Below are positions 23,992 to 34,672 of a stretch of 64,000 nt of DNA, piece after piece. This stretch comes from Anticarsia gemmatalis (taxonomy: Eukaryota > Arthropoda > Insecta > Lepidoptera > Erebidae): positions 5,411,194 through 5,475,193 of the forward strand of contig NC_134773.1 of the NCBI RefSeq assembly GCF_050436995.1, in the 5' to 3' direction. Below the pieces are notes generated by a model. That model was not told the DNA's origin. It searched no databases and worked only from the letters and a program-made list of their open reading frames with translations. The stretch's first letter is position 1. The number at the start of each line of letters is the position of its first letter. The translations under genes were made by a program, and so were the position numbers.

Positions 23992-24236
23992 GGCGCTCAT
24001 AGCCAGTTATGCTCACGGGTCGGTAAACGGTCTGTGGGTTAAGCAACCGTTGGCGCGGTCAATCCATAGATGGGTGACCGCATGGTGGTATTTGAACTGA
24101 GCGTCTTCGAGCTTCGGAGGGCACGTAAAAAGTTGGTCCCGGTTGTTGTCAATTAATATAACAGTCGTGAAGCCACGTCAAAGGCCTTCAGGCTTGAACA
24201 ACTTTGACACTAGGTTGACCACTAACCATACGATAG
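23992..24236 (+). mobile_element. S5a SINE-like element, full length
   Basis: A complete copy: GGCGCTCATAGCCAGTTATG, GGTTAAGCAACCGTTGGCGC, ATAGATGGGTGACCGCATGG, the body, and the tail ACCACTAACCATACGATAG. Confidence 0.78.
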
Positions 24237-24250
24237 ATAGCACTTTTATA

Positions 24251-24478
24251 AAAGTGTCGGTTAGTAAAGAATAATCTTTACATAACTCCTGCACTAAGAA
24301 TTGCTCTTGTGTCGCGGAGACTTTTACAAACATACAAACAACGGACACAAAGTACAACCAGACCCGAAACAACTATTTGTGGATCACACAAAAAATTGTT
24401 TTAGTGGTAATCGAACCAACGACCTCTCGACTTACTAGTAGCAGCATAGCGACCTTTACCACTGCGCTACGAAAGCCA
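24251..24478 (-). mobile_element. St2 tRNA-derived SINE
   Basis: In minus orientation, the pol III head lies at 24478-24400, with TAGCGCAGTGGTAAAGGTCG (A box) and GGTTCGATTACC (B box). Then follow GATCCACAAATAGTTGTTTC, GGGTCTGGTTGTACTTTGTG and the 3' block with GCGACACAAGAGCAATTC. Directly abuts the S5a copy. Confidence 0.75.
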
Positions 24479-24480
24479 TC

Positions 24481-26629
24481 GATATCAAAAACATCACAAA
24501 AAAAATAAACGACTATCACCAAAATTATTTCAAAATACTTATACCACAGTTAGTCTCTATAATTATAATTTTTATACCATAACAATAAAGCCCATCATAA
24601 AATGGCCGTAATAAAAGTGCTTAACGTCTCCCCTAACGACTTATTTATTATTATCAATTAACTATAACTTTTGCTATGACAGTTATTTATGGAGAATTAG
24701 ATATCTATATTGAAGGCAATATGGCCGCCGTGGTTAAAATATCATAGACTATAATTGTATATATTTTTTAGAAATTGCAAATATGATATGGATTTTTGTA
24801 ATTACTATTTAGTATAAAACAAAGTTGCTTTTCGCGTCTGTCCCTATGTCTGTATGTATGCTTACATCTTTTAGAAAAAGTCTTTAAAGTCATGGGCAGA
24901 AAATAGGCCACGCTAACATTAGTTTGTTTTACTTTCACCCAAACAATTTTAAACCGATAGTGATAAAATTAAGCATGAAGGTAGATGCCCAGTCCCGAAA
25001 CAAAGCTTCAATTTCTTTCAAAATCAGATAGAGCTGAATATTAGTTCATTAGTAAGCTCAATCAGTCATAAACAACAAAATTATTCTTCAAATACCAAAT
25101 ATAGTTCCTATGAAAACATCAGCCTTATTCATAAAAATATTAATAAACGTCAAAAGATTATACCGTGACCGTAGGCATATAGATCTACGAGCGTAGCAAT
25201 GGTCTACGATCGTAGCACATGCGTAGCATGTGTCGTAGAACATAATCGAAGAAATCGGCTATTTGAAGTCGAAAGTTTCAAACCACGGTCGATAGATGGC
25301 ATTAGCATCGCGGTAACAAAATAAAATTATTTCGTCCTAAGTTTTTCAACTCGGGAAAGATAAAAACAAGCTTATTATCAATGAAAAGTTTTCTGAAATT
25401 CTATTTATTCTTACTGAAACATTTTTATAGATCAAAGTGATAGTAACTTTTTGTAAGGACATTATCTCGTTCAAACGAAACTTATTAGTGAAGTTAGTTA
25501 CGGTTCAATGTTAAAGTTTACGGTTTTTTATAGATAGTGTTGTGCTGTTACGGTTATTTTTAGTCGATTTTTAGATGGGATATGTCAGTATTGATTATGA
25601 TTTGCGTCAAATAAGAAAACGAATTTTATACTTTTGCTTATGTGATGAATTAATACTTGGGTATGAATATAGAAAATACCTGATATTTTACAATTTGGTT
25701 GAATGAAAACAGATCGTTAACTATATATATATCATATACATTTCGTTCCTATATCTTCGTAATAATCACTACAAAAGTTAATATTTGGACAGTTTCTAGT
25801 ACTAAATCACTTACCCCTTTGCCAATAATTTATTTAATAAATTAGAGCAAATTTTACGAAACCCCCGTATAGTTATCCAAAGAAATGTAGAGCAACATAC
25901 CTGTAACAAAAAAAACACCCATTAAAATATTGATAAAACCGCCATCTCTTGGCAGCAAAAGAGAAACCAACCGGGTAAGAGTTACACCAACCTCTTCACT
26001 AGTACTTCCACCCTTAACGAGATGGCGCTAAACGCAATTTTGACCGAACAATGGAAAATATTGATTTAAAGTACCCGTTTTGGGGGAGGGGGAGGGTTTT
26101 GCAATGTTCGCGGGTTATTTGGCTATGTCTGTGAGGAATTTACTGTTGACAAGAATCAAATTATGTGTGTTTCATTGTAGAATGAAATGAAATACGTTGA
26201 TATTACATTTGCGCCTTTCGGAGGGCAAATGTGAAATATTTTATCGAATTTCGTAAAAAGACTTTCTTTATTTTGATAAATTGTGTTCGAAAGCTTTCAA
26301 TTTCGAGAATTTAATAACGAATTTCTTAGAAATATAGTCTGTATTATCAATTTTGTTAAAACAAAATGGCGCTTGACATTTTAGTAACCTTACACTTTTA
26401 AGTAATTAATTAAACATTTATTCATTTAACAAAACATCTACTAAAACTATTTTCTTAATGATATATTTTACAAGATTCATTATTACTCGCAGAAAAGAAA
26501 TAACACATACAATTTCGCAGTTTTAATATTAATTAAATATAATTATACACAATCATGTTCTAATTAAAAACAAACATGATAATTTATGGCACGATTCACA
26601 GCTTAATTTCTGAATAAGTTCATAATAAA
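24481..26629. other. AT-rich non-coding stretch
   Basis: No gene recognised. Contains a CGTAG-repeat patch (25165-25245), a short M2 end (25127-25140) and AGATGGC-type motifs at 25292, 25941 (reverse) and 26018. Confidence 0.45.
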
Positions 26630-26892
26630 CTAGCTGACCCGCGCAACTTAAATTGCGTCACATAAGAGAGAATGGGTCAAAATTTTCCTCGTTTTTGTTA
26701 CATTTTTTATTGCTACTCTGCTCCTTTTGGTCATAGCGTGATGATATATAGCCTATAACCTTCCTCGATAAATGGACTATCTAACACTGAAAGAATTTTT
26801 CAAATCGGACCAGATTCGTTCCTGAGATTAGCGCGTTCAAACAAACAAACTCTTCAGCTTTATAATATTAGTATTATAATATTAGTATAGAT
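26630..26892 (-). mobile_element. HelA Helitron-like element, full length
   Basis: CTAGCTGACCCGCGCAACTT at the left (3') end and TTAGTATAGAT at the right (5') end, between A and T. Confidence 0.82.
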
Positions 26893-26908
26893 TGAGCTAA
26901 GCAAAACT

Positions 26909-27087
26909 TAGCGGTCATTCCATAGATGGGTGACAGCATAGTGGTATTAGAACTGAGCGTCTCCGTGCTTCGGAGGGTAAAAAGTCGGTCCCGGTTGTTG
27001 TCAATTAAGATAACAGTCGTTAAGTCATGTCAAAAGTCTTTGGGCTTGAACAACTTTGACACTAGGTTGACCACTAACCATACGATA
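26909..27087 (+). mobile_element. S5a SINE-like element, 5'-truncated
   Basis: Begins at CGGTCATTCCATAGATGGGT, inside the 5S-like core, and runs to the usual tail. The frame at 26926-27249 is a shadow of it. Confidence 0.72.
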
Positions 27088-27461
27088 AGAAGAAACATTT
27101 CAAAATCAATGCAGCAGTTTCATATCTTAACAGTTAAAATATGGCATTATTTATTTAATATTTTGTGTCCTCATTTCACGTTATCATGTAACAATTATGA
27201 CAGAACGTCACGACACCTCGCCGGAAGGGACCGGCAGGATGTGATGTGATGTGTTATTCAAACCACCCCTTAAGAGTAGGGGGTGAAAGTGTGTTGTTTG
27301 TTTTATACTTGTATCATCCCGCGACTTCGTTCGAAAAGATTTTCTGGAATAAAAAGTATCCTATGTGTTATAGAGGTTATAAACTATTCGTATGCCAAAA
27401 TTCTATAGCTTTTGCAATTCTTTGAATCATTCCAAAAACTGTTTTAAAATTTTTATTTATA
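27088..27461. other. Non-coding stretch with repeat debris
   Basis: GATGTGATGTGATGTG at about 27237 looks like a SINE tail. GCGACTTCGTTCG near 27323 is a decayed Helitron-like end. Confidence 0.4.
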
Positions 27462-27700
27462 CCATTAATGTCCCACTGCTGGGTAAAGGTCTCCTCCCGT
27501 AATGAGGGAGGAGTTAGGCCTTGAGTCCACCGCGCTGGCCAAGTGAGGGTTGGGGACTTTGCATACCTTCAAGAACTGTTCTAAAGAACTCTCAGGCATG
27601 CAAGGTTGCATCACGATGTTTTCCTTCACCGTTGGAACAAGTGATAATTATTTCTAATACACACATTACTTGGAAAAGTCATTGGCCTCGGGTACGAATC
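27462..27700 (-). mobile_element. St1 tRNA-derived SINE
   Basis: From ATTAATGTCCCACTGCTGGG through CTTCAAGAACTGTTCTAAAG and GATGTTTTCCTTCACCG to GGGTACGAATCC (B-box remnant) near 27690. The first A-box part is lost. Confidence 0.75.
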
Positions 27701-28489
27701 CTCGATCATTTTCGTGAAAAAACGTGTCTGTTTAAAAAAACAGCCAGTTTTCCTTCACCGTTAAAACCATGTTTTCACTATTAAAGGTGACTCGAACCCA
27801 ATAGCCATAAACTTATTTATAATAGAACACATAATATAAAAAGATAATATCTTTTAAACTCATGCCACCCTGGTACTTACACTCCAGACAGAATTATGTA
27901 TTTGTGAGGGAAAGAGGGTTTTTTTTTGGAAAACGTGAGGTTCTATGAAAATGCAGTATAAATGTGATTGAAAATAATTTAAAAATCGGGAATGTTTGTT
28001 TTTATTTGGGTTACTTGTATTACGCAAATTAAAATTTCACATTTTTATGCTTCCCAATATTTTATCCATTTAAATTTTAAAGTAACAACAGTTCAGAATT
28101 CCAAAGTTATCTTATTCTATCGTAATTTAGTAAGGCGCTAACCAAACTCACTCCCGACGCAACGGTAGCGGCGTTACCTAAACCACTGCGCCGTGGAGGC
28201 AGTCAGAACTTCATATTGTACATTATATCAGCATCTGAGCCAACACAATCAAGTATCGGGTATCAATGATCGTATAGTACTCCTTATCGAATGTGTTTAC
28301 GAGCGCGCGTGTCCTCCGCCATGTTAGTTAGTTACGATTAGTTCCTGCTGCATGGCTTTTATTTACACATTGTATGTTACTACTGTGTCTACAGATAGTT
28401 AGAACCATAGACGATTTATGGTCAGTTTCTTTATCAAAGGCAGTGATAGCCGAGTGGTATAAGTTGACACCTATTGCTGTTATTGAAGA
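27701..28489. other. Non-coding stretch with SINE heads
   Basis: Contains a St2 head fragment (28155-28202, AACCACTGCGCCGTGGAGG) and, at 28449-28489, a St1-type A box (TAGCCGAGTGGTATAAGTTG) cut off by the Helitron that follows. Confidence 0.5.
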
Positions 28490-28721
28490 CTAGCTGACCC
28501 GCGCAACTTCGCTTGCTTCACATAAGACAGAATGGGTAAAAATTTTACCCGTTTCTGTAACATTTTTTATTGCTACTCTGCAGAGAGAAAGGACATAGGC
28601 TATATAACATCACGCTACGACCAAAAGGAGCAGAGTACCAGTAATTAATGTTACAAAAACGGGGAAAATTTTCACCCATTCTCTCTTATTTGACGCAAGC
28701 AAAGTTGCGCGGGTCAGCTAG
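28490..28721. mobile_element. HelA derivative with two 3' ends facing outward
   Basis: The left end is CTAGCTGACCCGCGCAACTT and the right end is AAGTTGCGCGGGTCAGCTAG, so both termini are HelA 3' ends in inverted orientation. The 5' end and the (TTTG)n tract are absent. The two halves meet near 28582 (CTGCAGAGAGAAAGG). It interrupts a tRNA-like SINE head on the left. See findings. Confidence 0.8.
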
Positions 28722-28944
28722 TTTTAAATAAAAAGATCTTGAAAAGGATAGCACACAACTGTTCTTTCCTTTCGGAACAAATGTAGGTAGATAATGTTTC
28801 TAACAATTATAGGTTTTAATATTTAGTATCTGACCTCAATGAAAAACTGATTTGATTTTAATTACAACTTTAAATACAAATTGGACACCAAATCGGTAAG
28901 TTTCTATACTGTATAATTAAAATAACATGATTAATCAGTTCTTG

Positions 28945-29046
28945 GTATGCAAAGTCCCCGCAATTGGTCAGCGTGGTGGACTCAAGGCCTAGCCCCTCCC
29001 TCATTACGGGGGGAGACCCTTGCCCAGCAGTGGGATAGTAATGTTC
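28945..29046 (+). mobile_element. St1 tRNA-derived SINE, 3' fragment
   Basis: GCAAAGTCCCCGCAATTGGT to GCCCAGCAGTGGGATAGTAA. Confidence 0.7.
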
Positions 29047-29140
29047 AGTGTTTATTTTTCTTTTTTGACTGAACTCTGCAGCTCTGCAGACTTTATTTGA
29101 ATAATATGAGTTAAGTGTAAAATTAGGTATTAAACTATCA

Positions 29141-29212
29141 TCAGTCTAGCCTTTCTTCCAACTATGTTGGAGTCGACTTCCTGTCTCACCGGATACAGCT
29201 GAATATCGGTAT
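29141..29212 (-). mobile_element. S5b SINE-like element, tail fragment
   Basis: Only the tail: TAGCCTTTCTTCCAACTATG, TCTCACCGGATACAGCTG. Confidence 0.6.
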
Positions 29213-30051
29213 TTTACAATCTTTACTAATACTAATTTTATCGAAATCGGTCCAGCAGTTTAGTCATAAAAGCATATCAAACAAACTTCCGTATTTACAA
29301 TATTAGTAAAATAATTTTAGTTTCAAACTTCACACACTAGATGGCGTTACACTCAATTTAAATTACTAATTACACGAGTTTCTACATTTCCTTAGATTTT
29401 AGTTATATGAGTATTTTGATTAATTCCCGTATGTTGTTGGCCTATAAACTAATATTATTTTGGTCTGGCAACTCGCCAAGCGTCGCAAAGGTTTCAAATC
29501 CTTATTTACATAAATGCTAGTTTTATTTTATGTCGTATTTCAGTTATATTCAGTTTTCAGTTGAAGTTCTGATTGAGGAATGTTTTGTTAATTTTATTAT
29601 AAATACTAGTGTAAACCAGCGGCTTTGCTCGCGGTAAAAAGTACTGTAAGTCCTTTTCTGTGGTGAAATCTAGTCTGCTTTTCATAAAAATCGGTTCGGC
29701 TGTTTTTACGTGATAAAAAAATAGGATAAGGATTACCAAAACGCACTTTTTCACTTATAACTAGCTCGACTTCGTGCGAGTATAGGACCATATTATTACC
29801 CAAATAAATCTTTTCAAATAGAAAAGTCGTACACCTATTTTTTTTTGTCTTTCTAGTAATAAATATTGAATGAGTACAAAATTTTATTGATTACAAATAT
29901 AACTGCTTTGAATAATATATAACGTGTTCATTTGTTTTCACTTATAAAAACACTTAGAATAATTGAAGCACTCATCCATACTAACTTATTCGTATTTAGT
30001 CAGGGGACTAGCTGTTTTATGCAATTTAGAACTCTTAGATATCTAGAATGT
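29213..30051. other. AT-rich non-coding stretch
   Basis: Holds Helitron-like debris at 29610-29775 (ACCAGCGGCTTTGCTCGCGG and GCTCGACTTCGTGCGAG) and one TAGATGGCGTTACA motif at 29338. No gene; frames here are shadows. Confidence 0.45.
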
Positions 30052-30230
30052 ATATGTTACTGTAAAAGCCCGAACTGTGGTAAATTCTAAGATTTTCCGG
30101 TAAAACCTAAGATTTACCAACTCTCAATGGTAAAAGTCCGAACAAGCCAGAGTTTAAAAACTATGTTACGATATATAAAAAAATCCTCCTTCATAACTAT
30201 GTTTATAACTATTTCACGGTATAATTATAT

Positions 30231-30699
30231 GCCATCAAAAACATTCTGTAAAAACCTCAAGTCTCGCCGTAAAAAGTTGTGAGATCTATATAATACCAAG
30301 TCGATTAATCTATTTAGTCTCTACTTAAAGGACCTTCTGTCTTAAGTTATTACGTATGTTATTATCGTGCCAATTTCAAAAAAATACCTCTAAAACAAAT
30401 AGACCGACCTGGCCATCGCATGATTTGATTATTAGTATGTATCACACTACACAGCACGACAAGAAGTTAATGCTCCTGAAATGTTAATAATGGCGAATTT
30501 GTGTTTTCTTGCGATGACCAAGTCGATCTATTTGTTTTAAAGGTATTTTTTTAAAATTGGCATGATAATAACATACGTAATAACTTAAGACAGAAGGTCC
30601 TTTAAGTAGAGACTAAATAGATTAATCGACTTGGTATTATATAGATCTCACAACTTTTTACGGCGAGACTTGAGGTTTTTACAGAATGTTTTTGATGGC
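30231..30699. repeat. 190-bp inverted repeat (long hairpin), 89-bp loop
   Basis: The left arm starts GCCATCAAAAACATTCTGTA and the right arm ends ACAGAATGTTTTTGATGGC; the inner ends are CATCGCA and TGCGATG. By eye the arms differ at only a handful of positions. If transcribed, it would fold into a long near-perfect hairpin RNA, the type of precursor insects can process to siRNA. Confidence 0.85.
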
Positions 30700-31344
30700 A
30701 TCTCACTTCTTTTTGTAGAGCGAACATAAGTCAAATTTGTATGGAAAGACGTTTTTTTTTCATAATTCAACATATTTTCCTATGGGAATGTTGTTCAGTT
30801 TCATGGGCTAAACACCCTTACCCACCTTTTACCCCCTCCCGTTATGCCTCATATAGTAGGTACCTATTTACACCTATTTATTTTATTTTCTACAGTAATA
30901 ATAATTCATTAACTGCAAATGTAACCTTGTAATCTTATACATTTATATGGAATTACAAAGTTATTGTTGCAGTTGGTGTATTTAGAAAACTGGACCGAAA
31001 TTAGAAAATATTAAATTTTTCCCATGATTAAGACACTAAACCCTATTTGTATTCTAAATTTTAAGCTTCTAAGTCTGCTAGAAGTACCTTAGACTTTTGA
31101 TGATCGGTGAGTCAGTGAGTCAGTGAATCAGTGAGTGACAAAATTCAAAATTTTAACAAGTTGTCATTCTTAAACTACTGGTTCAAATTGACTGAAATTT
31201 TAAATATACCGTGTTTATACACTGACTGATTAGTTGCTGAAAATCCAGGCTTCTTGTTTTATCCACAACGAAATTATAGGGGTGTCAAAAATAGCCCGAA
31301 TTGCTTCGAGAAAAGGATGTTACGGCCGTGCCGCTTTTTTTTTG

Positions 31345-31545
31345 CTCGACTTGCGGGGGCACTTCCGTGCCCCCAGATACTGTGACGTAGTTATAAAGAA
31401 GGAGTTTTGGGCATAGCGACATGGGTAGGTTAGGTTAGAAGGCTAAGGTGGGAGCTTCGCTTCGCTCGCTCCCACCTTAGCCTTCGTGGTTATTTTTTTT
31501 TAACCACCCAGAAGGAGGAGCCCCGCGAAGCGGGGCTCCGGCGAC
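31345..31545. repeat. Cluster of three GC-rich hairpins
   Basis: GGGGGCACTTCCGTGCCCCC at 31352-31371. An 18-bp-arm stem CGAAGGCTAAGGTGGGAG with its complement at about 31439-31487. GGAGCCCCGCGAAGCGGGGC at 31517-31536. A short TAGGTTAGGTTAG run, like the insect telomere unit, lies at about 31426-31438. Confidence 0.8.
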
Positions 31546-31708
31546 ATCTCGATATCATCAAGTAAATATAGGTAAAAGTTCGAAATAAAAGAATTGTTCG
31601 GACTTTTACCATTGCAAGTTGGTAAATCTTAGGTTTTACCGGAAAATCTTAGGATTTACCACCGTTCGGGCTTTTACAGTAACATATTTATGTAAACATC
31701 CTACTTAC

Positions 31709-31914
31709 CCTACTAATATTATAAATACGAAAGTTTGTGAGTATGTATGTTTGTTACTCTTTCACGCAAATACTACTGATCCGATTACGATGAAATTTGG
31801 TACGTAAGTAGCTGAAGACCCAGAATAACACATAGGCTACTTTTTATCCCGGAGATCCCGAGGGATTTACACGGGAAGGGATTCCACGCGAACGAAGTCG
31901 CGGGCGGCCTCTAG
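31709..31914 (+). mobile_element. HelB Helitron-like element, full length
   Basis: From CCTACTAATATTATAAATAC through TACTCTTTCACGCAAATACT and GACCCAGAATAACACATAGG to TCGCGGGCGGCCTCTAG. Lies almost against the right end of the 1.6-kb element. Confidence 0.8.
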
Positions 31915-32574
31915 TTGTACATAATATAACATCACGCCTTTTATAACTAGCGCTGTAGGCAGAGTATATAAAATACACCACGTTAATTTACCATTAAAAT
32001 GTTAATCCTATATGTTTAATAGGAGCCATATTAAAGTCACGAAATAACCATAAAAAATAGATAATTTAATCATTTTAAAGATTATATTATCGAAATTATC
32101 TTCCTAAAAATAAACAACACGCATTCCCGCCATAAATTCATCCGCCATGTTTGCAAAATGGCGTCAGCTGTCAAAAATTAACGTTTATCAATTTTGTAAG
32201 GTGATTGATGCAGGGATACGATTGAATTAGAATATTTAGACCATTAGGACCATATGGGATCAATGGCTAATGGTCCCAGTGATTGGTTCTGACCTGTAAC
32301 CTTACAGCGTGAGGGGAGAATAAGATATTTTGGCGGTAAAATGCCGCCATTTTCGTGCATAGGGTGACATATAGAATTGTTAGGTGCAGTTTAAAGGTTT
32401 TTTTTTGTACGGAATAAAAGTTGACTATATTTTCTCGTTTAGTTTGAGATAGAAGAGAATACTATTTCTTTGTAATATTTTAAATTGAGTTTAAATTTTA
32501 CATTATGTCACTTTATGTGTATAATAATATGTTTTTAAATATAAAATACACATAAACTTATTTACCTCGACTAA
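31915..32574. other. AT-rich non-coding stretch
   Basis: No gene or repeat family clearly recognised. Confidence 0.45.
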
Positions 32575-32686
32575 CCCCTGGTTTCTGAGGTACATTTAGC
32601 GGTAGTTTATCTATTCTAACTATCATTTTTATATAAACTTAAATGCTATTGAATAGATAAACTACCGCTAAATGTACCTCAGAAAT
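32575..32686. mobile_element. M3 palindromic MITE, full length
   Basis: The left arm CCCTGGTTTCTGAGGTACAT / TTAGCGGTAGTTTATCTATT is mirrored by AATAGATAAACTACCGCTAA / ATGTACCTCAGAAA around a short AT-rich centre (TTTTATATAAACTTAAA). About 112 bp; reference copy for the family. Confidence 0.78.
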
Positions 32687-33057
32687 AAGCATCACTCCGT
32701 AACATAAGTTTTTCAAAAATACAATATTTTGTAGCCAGTTTCATTATAACTATATAGTGTAACAAGTGAAATAGTGACAAAACACGGGAGAAGTCGCGGC
32801 TAAAAGCTAGTCTACTAATAAACTAGATAATAATTAGGTAAATTACTATAAAACATCGCAAAAATGGTACCAGACAGTCAGGAGTCATAAGGAGCTATAC
32901 GTAGATGCGTAACGCGTAAATCAATACACGCCAGACAGCCCGTCGCCGATACTTCCCTATATTTATGCTCTCCTGGTACTAGCCACTGATTTACAGAGGG
33001 GAGAAACCTTTTATTTTTTTTTGGGTTTATGGGGAAAAGTAGGTTTATGGCTTATTG
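32687..33057. other. Non-coding stretch
   Basis: Includes an inverted GTACCAG/CTGGTAC pair (32866-32979) discussed in findings. No gene. Confidence 0.4.
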
Positions 33058-33435
33058 CCCGGTTTCTAAGGTACATTTAGCGGTAGTTTATCTATCTATT
33101 TATTTATTTATTGTTCAGTATTTTGGTACATATACACATATGCCTAAAAAACTATCCTAAAAAACTGTTATCTTTATATATATAATTCTTCTGTAAGTGT
33201 GTATGTCACTGAACTTCTCTTAAACGACTGGACCGATTTTGATGAAATTTTTTGTGTTCAAGGGGATCTGAGAATGGTTTAGATTCACAATTTTGTCCGC
33301 TGGACAATGTTTTTTTTTGTTAATTTTTAATTTATTAGTCAGGACAACGTCTGTCGGGTCCGCTAGTTTTTATATAAGTTTAAACGCTATTGAATAGATA
33401 AACTACCGCTAAATGTACCTCAGAAACCGGGGGTT
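33058..33435. mobile_element. M3 MITE interrupted by other insertions
   Basis: Left arm GGTTTCTAAGGTACATTTAG at 33061 and right arm AATAGATAAACTACCGCTAA at 33392, split by about 270 bp holding a (TTTA)n patch and a HelE Helitron (33171-33365). Confidence 0.75.
33171..33365 (+). mobile_element. HelE Helitron-like element
   Basis: Starts TCTTTATATATATAATTCTT after an A and ends ACGTCTGTCGGGTCCGCTAG before a T, about 195 bp. The interior reads ACGACTGGACCGATTTTGAT, a wording shared by many lepidopteran Helitrons. Nested in the M3 copy. Confidence 0.75.
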
Positions 33436-33682
33436 ACTTCATTCTTATATGGTTGGTAGGCAACCTTTGTTATTTCTTATAAAAGCTTTAGGTTTTTCGT
33501 TTTACTTTTCTGGTTAGTTGATAAGGTGAGCGAAGCTGTGGGACAAGAGCTAGTTCTGTATATATTTATGCGAATATCTATTTATTTCGAGAATTTTACG
33601 TTTTTGGTAAAATATAGGCTCGAAAATATCTAATCACGAAACGTTTGAATGTGTTATACAACAAGGCGTGATATATTATTTA

Positions 33683-33899
33683 CTAGAGGCCGAACGCGAC
33701 TTCGTCCGCGTGGAAATCCTTCCCGTGTAAATCCCAATCCCTCGGGAACTCCAGGATAAAAAGTAGCCTATGTGTTATTCTGGATCTTCAGCTACCTATA
33801 TACGAAATTCCATTGTAATAGGTTCAATAATATTTGCGTGAAAGAGTAACAAACATACATACATTCACACAAACTTTCGCATTTATAATATTAGTAGGA
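33683..33899 (-). mobile_element. HelB Helitron-like element, full length
   Basis: CTAGAGGCCGAACGCGACTT at the 3' end to ATAATATTAGTAGGA at the 5' end. Confidence 0.78.
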
Positions 33900-34299
33900 T
33901 TTCAACTTTCCCACAGCGTGGCTTGTTGCTAAATTCAGACCAACAAACTTAAACAGTGTTTAAGTCTAGTGCACTAATACACACAATTTCGGTTCACAAA
34001 TCACGCTTTCAGTTCGCGTACAGGCTTTGCTCGCATAATGTGACTTATTTATTGGCAACACTTATCTGCGTGTGGTTCAAATGATTTGTTAGTTTTGCAT
34101 ATCATTGATAGATGGCGTTAGTTCATCATGAATAGTTTGGTTTTTGACTATTAAAGAACGATTTTTTGTTAAGTACTTTTGTTCGCGTAGATTATTATGA
34201 CATGGTTTTTATTTTACAGGCTAAACCACAAAAAAGCTAGTATTTTGGTTCACAACGTTAAGTACAAAGACAAAATAGCAGGTAGACTTTCGCATAATA

Positions 34300-34448
34300 A
34301 ATACTAGTTTTTGCTCACGTCTTTGGCCGTGCCAGGTTATAAGCTGTCACTGTACCAAATTTCATTAAAATCCGTCCATTCTTTTTTCCGTGAAAAAGTA
34401 TCAAACATCAATCCATACTTACAAATCGCATTTATAATATTAGTAGGG
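34300..34448 (-). mobile_element. HelB-like Helitron, diverged
   Basis: ACTAGTTTTTGCTCACGTC at the left and GCATTTATAATATTAGTAGG at the right. The middle (ACCAAATTTCATTAAAATCC) matches the HelB wording. The flanking 33900-34299 shows one GATAGATGGCGTTAGT motif (34107) and no gene. Confidence 0.55.
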
Positions 34449-34459
34449 TAAGTAAATAT

Positions 34460-34672
34460 CTGGTCGGGGAAAAAGTCTTTTCGCATTATAGTATGTATGA
34501 ACTTGTAATAAAATCTCTTTGGCTTCAAGAACCACAAATGAGTACACGGTTCATTAGGTTTCTTTCAGTGAGCTCATGAGGTACCCAAATATCGAGCTTT
34601 TTTGTGTAGAGAAAAGATTTTATTACAAGTTCATACATACTATAATGCGAAAAGACTTTTCCCCGACCTAAT
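34460..34672 (-). mobile_element. M1 Tc1/mariner-like MITE, full length
   Basis: Ends GGTCGGGGAAAAAGTCTTTT and its complement AAAAGACTTTTCCCCGACC, with TTA/TAA at the edges consistent with TA targeting. Inverted repeats continue about 45 bp inward (ATAGTATGTATGAACTTGTA). Four copies in the window; this one is opposite to the others. Confidence 0.78.

Larger units (their letters stand above)
30056..31687. mobile_element. 1.6-kb element with long terminal inverted repeats and internal fold-backs
   Basis: The left end (30056-30154) and right end (31588-31687) are nearly perfect inverted repeats of about 98 bp, beginning GTTACTGTAAAAGCCCGAAC. ATAT lies directly outside both ends and may be a target duplication. 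Each terminal repeat is itself built from inverted sub-motifs (GGTAAA...TTTACC). Inside, 30231-30420 and 30510-30699 form a second inverted repeat with 190-bp arms and an 89-bp loop. A cluster of GC-rich hairpins sits at 31348-31540. The longest internal frame (30741-30932) resembles nothing I know. Superfamily unknown; non-autonomous. Confidence 0.75.

Noticed and set aside
31426..31438. Telomeric TTAGG array
   Set aside because: Only about two and a half units; too short for a telomere or interstitial array.
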